DNA of 64,000 nucleotides from Aspidapion aeneum (Eukaryota > Arthropoda > Insecta > Coleoptera > Brentidae): the NCBI GenBank assembly GCA_963576565.1, contig OY755040.1, positions 82,493,321-82,557,320 of the forward strand, in the 5' to 3' direction. The notes under the pieces are model-generated. The model saw only the letters and a program-made list of their open reading frames with translations, made no database searches and was not told the origin of the DNA. The position numbers and the translations under genes are program-made. Below are positions 56,891-64,000 of this stretch, piece after piece. Within the stretch, counting starts at the first letter, position 1, and the number at the start of each line of letters is the position of its first letter.

Positions 56891-57658
56891 TGGTTAAAAT
56901 GGTGGGGATAAACCATAGACGAATGACAGAGATAGACCAGACACTTACACGGTGGGACTTTTATTACTCAATTGGTGCAGTATACCGGGGTGCCGTGGAA
57001 AAACCAGCGCCTCTCCAACTTTGTATTCCGTACTAAACATTTACAGGGGGATTTGAAACAATATAACGCTTGTGCAGTTTGTCTCTAAGCTACAGGGTGG
57101 CTTTTGAAATTATTGTATACCGGATGCTCATAGCCATCAATGCAATCGTTCTCCAATCAAGCTACATCTTATAAAATGGTGTTTTGAAAAGTTTTTATCA
57201 AACTAAATTTTAACACGAAAAAACCCATTCTACTCGTCAATTAAATACATACTGTTAAATTTAAACTTTGCGCGCTGATAAGAATGAGTTATTTTGTGTC
57301 AACGCTCAATTTGCCTAAAAACACTCTTTAAACACCAATTAGTAAGGAAGGTTAATTAAATAATTTGTTTATTAATGGCTACTAGCAACAATAAAAAGGA
57401 AGGTTGAATTTTTTTTTATTAAATCTAAGGATTAGAAGTTTGTTTCTCATTGATTTAGGTACATAAATTTCCTTGAGAGGATAATTTTCTAGTAAAAAAA
57501 AGGCTCTTTGACGAATATTCTGCAGTAAATTCCTTTTTATTAGTGCATAGAATACATTAACTTAATTATTACAATGCTTTATACATATAGGTTATTTTTC
57601 TATCAACGGAAACTTTTTTATTTTTTTTGAATGAAAAATATAAACTAATGAATTTGGT
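56891..57658. other. Region without recognised gene
   Basis: 56985-57050 (CCGGGGTGCCGTGG, AGCGCCTCTCCAACTTTG, TATTCCGTACTAA) resembles 60270-60330, so a short dispersed repeat is present. The rest is AT-rich with no motif. Confidence 0.45.
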
Positions 57659-58922
57659 AAAGGATCAAGCACACCTCTTATGGGATTTCTGTACTCCGTC
57701 AAACTTCATGAAATTTTGGTATGTTGTAGACTGAACCTTTCTTATCAAAAGTTTTTGGGGGCCCAACTCAAATTAATGACCAGTTTTTGAAATACAGGGT
57801 GTTGAAAGTGATAATGTCCAAGAAGCATAATGACCCTTTAGACGGCATTTCCAAACATATGCGAAATGTTACTATTACATGTATTTACGATTTATTTATT
57901 ATTGTTAATCTGTGCTTTTAAAACCTTATCTACAGGGTGTTTAAGTAAATATTATTCGAAAGTGTTAATGAGAAACAAGCGTTAGTGTGTTTTAGGTTAA
58001 ACCTTTCGTATCAAAAGTTCTTATGGGCCCAACCTAAATTAATTACCATTGTTGAAAGTGATAATGTCCAAGAAGCATTATAGCTTTTTAGAAATGTTTT
58101 GCAAATATATACGCAATGTTACTATTACACACATTTATTATTTTTTATCTGTGCCTTTAAAACATTATATACAGGGTGTTTAAGTAAATATTACTCGAAG
58201 GTTTTATTGAGAAACAAGCTTTAGTATGTTGTAGATTGAAAATTGATAATTTCCAGTTTTTGAAATACAGTATTGAAAGTAATAATGTTCAAAAGCATAA
58301 TAGCTCTTTAGACGGTTTTCGGCAAATATCATTTTTTAAATAATATGAAAACATATTTAAGCGTTTTGTACATCTGTACCGTGCCCTGTAAAAAGCTATA
58401 AAGCTTGTTTCTCAGTAAAAAGTTTAACTAGTATTTATTTAAACACCCTTTGGATAATATTTTACAGGTATAGATTAAAAATAATAAATAAATCGTAAAT
58501 ATATGTAACAGTAACATTCCGTAAGTGTTTGGAAAATCCGTCTAAAAATAATGCACCCTGTATTTTATAAACTGGACATTAATTTAAGGACTTTTGATAC
58601 GAAAGGTTCAATCTAAAACACACTAACGCTTGTTTCTCGTTATCACTTTCGAATAATATTTACTTAAACACCCTGGAGAGAACGTTTTAAAGGTACAGTA
58701 CATATAATAGTAACATTGCGCATATGTTTGAAAAAGCCGTCTAAAGATCCTTTATGCTTCTTGGACATTATCACTTTCAACACCCTGTATTTCAAAAACT
58801 GGTCATTATTTTAAGTTGGGCCCATAAGAACTTTTGTTAAGGAAGGTTCAGTCTACAACATACCAAAATTTCATGAAGTTTGACGGATTTTAGAAATCCC
58901 ATTAGAGGTGTGCCTGGTCCTT
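57659..58922. mobile_element. 1.26-kb foldback element
   Basis: The arms pair from both ends: AAGGATCAAGCACACCTC with GAGGTGTGCCTGGTCCTT, then CCGTCAAACTTCATGAAATT with its complement. TA on each side is compatible with a TA duplication. Internally, GTATCAAAAGTTCTTATGGG and ACAGGGTGTTTAAGTAAATA occur several times in both orientations. No ORF is present. Confidence 0.8.
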
Positions 58923-58958
58923 TTATGTATGTGATATAAAAATGTATTTAAATTAAAC

Positions 58959-58961
<3 letters not shown>

Positions 58962-59004
<43 letters not shown>
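58962..59004. repeat. (TA)n microsatellite
   Basis: An uninterrupted AT dinucleotide run beside the foldback element. Confidence 0.9.
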
Positions 59005-59007
<3 letters not shown>

Positions 59008-59076
59008 AAGCTTTTTAAATTAAAGTACAGCTGCAATGTCATTAATGGAATATTGCTTGTTGTTCATTTAATTATA

Positions 59077-59544
59077 CAGGATCCGGCATGATGATCTCCC
59101 ATATTTTGCACCCCCACTGTGCCCGAATCACTGAGAGAGCTTAGCGTAGTCGGTTGGTAGCTCGCGCCTTGCCATCGTGCCTTCGTTATCGAAACATTTA
59201 TTAAAAGTAATAAACGTAATCTGTGATTACGACGCAAAGAACTTTTCGTGCTCACTTCGCACTTGATAGACATGCTTTCGTTCCAGATCCTTTGTGGATA
59301 CCTAAACACTAACCCCGAACTATTGACGAATTGAAAGCAGCAATACGTCAAGGAATTACAGGAATATCGCTTTTAAGTTACTGTAGGAGTGAAACTTTCA
59401 GAAATCAGCTTCGAATGTGTATCGAAAAAAATGGCCGCCACATGGACTCTGTAAATTTCAAAACTTAATAAAAACAAATGGTAAAAATCTAAATAGCATT
59501 TACAATGGCGTTTTTAATGTGGGAGATCATTATGCCGGACCCTG
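59077..59544 (+). mobile_element. Tc1/mariner deletion derivative (468 bp)
   Basis: TA flanks at 59075-59076 and 59545-59546. Ends are CAGGATCCGGCATGATGATC and GATCATTATGCCGGACCCTG. It keeps the last part of a transposase gene (59313-59468) but has lost the catalytic region. Confidence 0.88.
59313..59468 (+). pseudogene. Tc1/mariner transposase, C-terminal remnant
   Basis: The frame from PRTIDELKAAIRQGITGI through LRMCIEKNGRHMDSV to NFKT and a stop matches the usual tail of Tc3/mariner-like transposases: a PRTI-ELK helix, then a C-terminal G-x-H and x-F-K-T end. The DDE core is absent. It lies in the correct orientation inside matching TIRs, so this is an internally deleted autonomous element rather than a chance ORF. 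Confidence 0.75.
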
Positions 59545-59577
59545 TATATAAATATAGTGAAGGAAACTATGTTTTTC

Positions 59578-59766
59578 CAAGCGCGGATTTGAGGGGGGTA
59601 ACATGGTAATTACTCCCTTAGAATAAAAAATATGCACTTTTTGTTAATAGTTAAATTAAAAACAGGAAAATTACCCCCTCACCTCCTTGAAAAAAATGTT
59701 AATAAAAAATATCGTCGATTATAACCCTTCCCCCCCCCCCTTGATTTTGACCTAGATCCGCGCTTG
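59578..59766. mobile_element. 189-bp MITE (CAAGCGCGGAT ends)
   Basis: Left CAAGCGCGGAT and right ATCCGCGCTTG are inverted. TTTTC flanks both sides. G-run and C-run subterminal blocks pair as well. It has landed at the 3' side of the THAP exon and contributes the last codons of that ORF. Confidence 0.75.
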
Positions 59767-59769
59767 TTT

Positions 59770-59988
59770 TCTAAATATTAAAATCCAAACTAAACATTTT
59801 AAACTCTGTCCTGGTTTAAAGTGTCCATCACACACTATATATTTAACGTAAATTTCGTCTTGCCTCAAAGTTAGCCAGTTTTTAGGCCGAAGTATCTCAT
59901 CAAATAGCTTGGGGTTCCATTTGGGAAAGCGATGGCGCTTGCTAACGTAGTCTTCGCACCCACCAACACAACATTGTTTTCTTTTCAA
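59770..59988 (-). pseudogene. THAP-domain exon (relic or first coding exon)
   Basis: THAP domains are C2CH zinc fingers that bind DNA in P-element-type transposases and in host regulators. The minus-strand frame reads RKQCCVGGCEDYV, then HRFPKW, a conserved tryptophan in RPKNWLTL, then IVCDGHF. Spacing (two cysteines near residues 6-11, C54, H57) fits the THAP pattern, and H-x-FP is conserved. The start codon in this frame is TTG, not ATG. After CDGHF the sequence soon runs into a MITE. No downstream transposase domain is seen nearby. It could be a host gene exon or a transposon relic. Confidence 0.7.
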
Positions 59989-60426
59989 TTTTTTAAGCGA
60001 TGGATCGCCCCCATCAAAACGCGCAAAATACCGATTGGTCCTAATTTAGCAAAAAACACCATAAAAATAAGGTAAAAAGTCGAAAAATAACGAAAAACTG
60101 CATGCACAAACAAAAAATGTAAAATGAAATTACATCACCGTCATATTTTTATTCATTTCGCCAAAGTCAATGTCAGTCATAATCAAAAACAAATTGTCAA
60201 AATATACCAAGAGTAGCGGTTAATAGTAAATTGTGACAGCACAGAACTCTGTCCATAATATTTTTATACCAGGGGTGACGGTCTGTAAATAGCGCCTCTT
60301 GAACTTCGTATTCCGAACTAATGTATACAGGGAGTATGTATAACAGTATTATGACAAGACCGGGGTGCTTTCCTTACTATAAATAATTAGTTTACTGTGG
60401 GATAAACACTGCTCTTTCGAGGGTTA

Positions 60427-60594
60427 AGCCGATCACACACAGAAATGCATAGCGCATAGCATGGCGCATAGAAGTTCAACCTTATGGACTTTTCTTACGC
60501 AAATCCAATATGGCCGCTGCTATTCGATCGCTGATTGGCTTTGCACCACTATGTGCCATGCTATGCGCTTATGCATTTTTGTGTGTGATGGGCT
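60427..60594. mobile_element. 168-bp Harbinger-like MITE
   Basis: The ends AGCCGATCACACACAGAAAT and, on the right, TTTTTGTGTGTGATGGGCT form about 40-bp inverted repeats. TTA lies on each side (60424-60426 and 60595-60597), the 3-bp TWA duplication typical of PIF/Harbinger elements. Confidence 0.8.
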
Positions 60595-60597
60595 TTA

Positions 60598-61129
60598 CCG
60601 TTAGAGTTAGCCATAGAGAAAATAATAAAAGAGTGCTTAATTCTATGGTTTAAAAGCGGCAACAGGTTTACGCTAGCGCCACCCTTGGCTACTGGAAGAA
60701 TTAAGAATGCGCGGGCGGGCTCACAGAAGACCACGGTTCGGTCCAAGGACTGTACACAGAGAACAGGACGGTCCACTTCCATAAGCCCCATATATTCCAA
60801 ATTTCGCTACGTCACAAAATCCTCAAGGTGTCGAGCCATCCTTCTATGAACCTACTCATCCTTCTCAAAAGACCCTTGATCTGTTTGATAGGGCGGTCTT
60901 TCCTTTTCTATTCAGATTAAATGAAAAAGGATAACCGAACTTCAATTCAATTTCTGGATTTCAATGAGATCGCGTCTCTTCTGAGACGGCCTCCCAGCTT
61001 TACTTGGGTTGAAGTTCTATTAATGTCTGCTTTGAGCTTCTTCCTTTTAACGACTTCTTCAAAATCTGATATCGTTGCCTTTCTTGATGTAGCTTTTATT
61101 TAAAAAAAAGGATAGGAAAAGGTTAGACA
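60598..61129. other. Region downstream of LINE-D, no gene recognised
   Basis: No conserved ORF. The portion from about 60900 to 61129 may belong to the LINE-D 3' UTR, which has no clear end or tail in this window. Confidence 0.4.
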
Positions 61130-64000
61130 CACTTCTCGCTCTGAGGCTACCAGAGCATTAACACACCAAAGCCTAGGAAAAAAGGTAGGTATCTAGCTAA
61201 TAGATACGCAAAAGCGAAAATAAGATAAAAACAAAACAAATAAAAAGCCAAGCAAGTTAACTATTACGACATGCTATTTTATAATTTTATGTTGTTGATT
61301 TTCAAGTTATGTGTTATTTCTTCTAAAATCTTATGATTTGGATCAACTAGTATATTTTCAATGCTAACAGGCCCATTATATTCTTTTGCCGCTTTTTGAT
61401 ACAGCAGGGGACCAATCTGAAAAGTGTTCGGACAATCAAAAATAATGTGGTTAATATCTCCCGGGTTACCACAGCTACAGTCTGGGCTATTTTGTATCCC
61501 AATTTTGTGAAGATGTTTTGGTGTGAGACAATGGCTAGTCCTCATACGACATATTGAGGTTATTTGCTGTCTATTTTTATACCTTGTTTGACTAAACCAG
61601 GGCTTTGACATTGGAATACTCTGAATTCTTGCATAATAACTCCCTTTATTATCTGGCCAACTTTTGTAATAATTTTTCCATTTTTCCCAGATAAATTTTT
61701 TTACATAATGCAAGAATCTTGTGTGATGGATAACATTAGGTTGTGAAACATTAAGTAATTGCCTACCCTCATTGGCAAATTTATCAGCTTTCTCATTACC
61801 TTTAATTGCAGTATGACTAGGAATCCAAAGAAGTTGAATATCATAATTTTCTTCTAGAGCTTTAAGAATTTCCTGTTTGGTGCTTAAAGTGATATAGTCA
61901 TTATCCTTTTGAATCCCAACTCTCGCAATTGCTTGCAGAGCACTTAAAGAATCAGATACTACCAGAATTCTATTACTTTTAGTTTTAAGTATCTTCACAG
62001 CTTCTCTAATCGCCAGAGTTTCTGCTGTACAGATTGGGGTGTGATTATTCAGTCGACGAGAAATTTCTACTTTTGGATTGCTACAATATATTCCTATCCC
62101 ACAGGAATGTTGTTCTGGATCCACTGAGGCATCTGTATAGACAATTGCGTATTGGCTGTATTTTGTATGAATTAAATCCTGAAATTCCTGTTGATTATTA
62201 GCGTCTTTTTTTAGTGAGGTTTTTTCGTATCCAATCTTTTTATTTTGCATGTTGTAGGGGAACTGGAAACATGGTAGAGTTTCAGCTTTGTAAATAAACT
62301 GAGTGTGTTGCATTATTAAATCAAATCCAGCTATGATTGAAGGAGTTATTTCTACATTCCAATAACGATTGTTGCTATTATATAAAATATAAAAGGACAG
62401 AATATTTTTAAATATTTGATCATTTTTAAGACTTAATAATTTTCCTATAAATTTTGCAGCCAGCCATTCTCTTCTAATTGATAAAGGTTGTTCACCAGTT
62501 TCAGCTAAAAGTGCTCGTATAGGGGTTGATCTCATAGCTCCAATAATTATTCTTAGGCTTTGGTACTGAACTCGGTTTAGTTTGTTCCAGTTTGCTTTAG
62601 ACATTTTAAACATACATGTGGAACCAAAATCTATATGGCTTCTCACAAGCCCTTTATACACCATTAACAGTGTTTTTGGGTGAGCACCCCACCATACTCG
62701 ACACAGAGCTTTCATGGCATTTATACCTTTTTGGGCTTTTACAACACAATTATTGATATGTGCTGTCCATCTCATTTGGGTGTCAAAAATTACGCCTAGG
62801 TATTTGTACTCGTTAACCCATTCTAAAAGTTTTCCATCTAATTCTATGGGTTGAGGCCCTTTTCGTGGTCTACGTTTGGCAAAAAGCATACACTTTGTTT
62901 TGGAATCAGAGAGTTTGAGGCCATGGTTAGTTAACCACTGATTAAGTAGATTTAAGCACTGTTTTACTCTTCTAACCATTATTGTTAAATTTGATCCTGT
63001 AATGATTAAGACAATATCATCAGCAAACTGTAGTATTTTTACTTCTCCTGTCTTCAGATCATTTATAGTCTCTGTATACATAATATAAAAAATTGGACTA
63101 AGTGGAGAACCTTGAGCTAAACCTTTACTAGTAAATCTTGGGCCTATCAATTCTCCTGTGTCTGGAGACCTAACAAAGGCTTTCCTATTTGTCATGAGAT
63201 TTTCTACATATTTAATGATTGTGCCATTTATATCCCATTCATCTAAATAATTAAGTAAGATGTTTTTTACTACATTATCATATGCTGAGGTGACATCACA
63301 AAAAACTACAATTGCTCTCTCGCCCTTAGTAAAAGCTCTGTAAATTTCAGTTGACAGGTATACACAATTTTCCATGGTACCTTGTCCTTTTCTAAATCCA
63401 TTTTGCAGACTGCTCAATTCATTTTTTGCCTCTATTATAAAGTCAATTCTTGCCTGAAAGACATTCTCCAAAATTTTGCCTATACATGAACTTAGTGCTA
63501 TTGTCTATAGTTATTAAAATCTGAAGGATCTTTTCCAGGTTTAAGGATAGGAACTATAATTTGTGTTTTCCAGTCATCTGGTATTTGGACCTCTTCTAGT
63601 AATATCTTGTTAAAGATATCTACTAAGTTGTTTAAATAATTTTCTTGAAGGTTTTTAATTAAACTGTATGTCATTTCATCTACTCCAGGTGCTGAATCCT
63701 TTTTCTTCTCCAGTACTACTTTAACTTCTTCTATTGTGATTGGTTGAAATTCAGAATTATTGTTGAATTGAAGAATCCTATCTAATTGCACTGGATTATC
63801 TGACTCTGTCAGTTTTGCTAATATATCATTTAAATAAGTTTCTGATTCCATTCTATGAGGTCTCTCTCTAAATGTGTTTGAGAATTTCCTAAATGTATTC
63901 CACACTGATGATATTGATGATTGCCAAGAGAGGTCGTTAGCAAACTTTTGAAATTCAATTCTTTTCTTTTTCTTTAAAAACCTTCTTGTCTGAGCCTCAA
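61130..64000 (-). mobile_element. LINE-D (I-superfamily non-LTR retrotransposon), 3' part
   Basis: The minus-strand ORF2 enters from the right edge, contains RT then RNase H, and stops at 61279. It is followed by a short 3' UTR. RT plus RNase H in one ORF without protease or integrase is the layout of the I, LOA, Outcast and related clades. The upstream endonuclease and ORF1 are outside the window. The 3' boundary is uncertain. Confidence 0.88.
61279..64000 (-). pseudogene. LINE-D ORF2: reverse transcriptase and RNase H (one frameshift)
   Basis: The protein makes and inserts LINE cDNA. It is open from the window edge (RRFLKKKKRIEFQKF). RT starts with KKDSAPGVDEMTY and LKPGKDPSDFNNYR. A single missing base near 63511 shifts frame exactly at the conserved YRPI block, and a 730-codon frame follows. 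In that frame are D59 (FCDVTSAYD), LAQGSPLSP (118-126) and FADD (149-152). RNase H follows with TDAS (446-449), E484, D507 (VSDSLSAL) and PSHTAIKGNEKADK (from 551). Near the end is a C-x-C...H...C zinc motif (CSCG, HIIFDC). All catalytic residues are present. Confidence 0.9.

Noticed and set aside
59142..59170. tRNA gene on plus strand
   Set aside because: Only an A-box-like stretch; no B box, acceptor stem or cloverleaf could be drawn.
1..64000. Polinton/Maverick or integrated large DNA virus
   Set aside because: Z is of similar size to a Polinton, but it has an 8-bp rather than 6-bp duplication. No polymerase B, integrase, ATPase or capsid ORF is visible.

Overview
The window is AT-rich eukaryotic DNA, most likely from an arthropod and probably an insect. 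The support is indirect. It holds a Ty3/gypsy element, I-clade and CR1/jockey-like LINEs, Tc1/mariner, pogo, hAT and Harbinger-type MITEs, foldback elements, and short phrases (such as ACAGGGTGT termini and CTGTCTGTCTGT runs) that are common in insect repeats. I see no intact host gene. Almost everything that can be named is a mobile element, a relic of one, or satellite DNA, so the window reads as a dense nest of insertions into insertions.

Left half (1-36.6 kb). A LINE on the minus strand (1-2220) is split by a hairpin-capped repeat. Next comes a very large inverted-repeat (foldback) element whose outer ends lie at about 2236 and 33082. Its right arm was broken by element 'X' (6975-7446 and 32134-32270, 7-bp target duplication GTTGTGC). 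X was in turn broken at a TA by a 24.7-kb composite (7449-32131). That composite has pogo-like CAGTCGAACCTC termini and carries two satellite arrays. Array 1 is a 283-bp dimer of about 142-bp halves. Array 2 has 235-bp monomers, partly organised as about 704-bp trimers. Array 1 holds a complete but coding-dead gypsy element with identical LTRs (9226-15793). Array 2 holds a 2.47-kb TIR element that itself contains a pogo MITE. A 5'-truncated LINE sits near the right end of the composite. From 33 to 36.4 kb, a second copy of a TIR element is split by a 989-bp hAT-type element and by another LINE.

Right half (36.6-64 kb). A 705-bp foldback has a 9-bp target duplication (37659-38363). A second three-level nest follows: element W (38533-56890, GGGGTACGTTCAGA termini) contains a second X copy (7-bp duplication GTTCAGA), and that X contains Z (38629-54288). 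Z is a 15.66-kb transposon with about 32-bp TIRs and a perfect 8-bp duplication (GTCTTATG). Z carries an inverted pair of exon-like relics that resemble an uncharacterised transposase-like family, some possible exon relics, and several MITEs. Further right are a foldback, a Tc1/mariner deletion derivative keeping the transposase C-terminus, a THAP-domain relic, a Harbinger-like MITE and an I-clade LINE with RT and RNase H running off the window edge.

None of the coding regions is intact. Most breaks are single-base frameshifts, several in homopolymers, or C-to-T stop codons. Some frameshifts may therefore be assembly errors. All alignments were made by eye.
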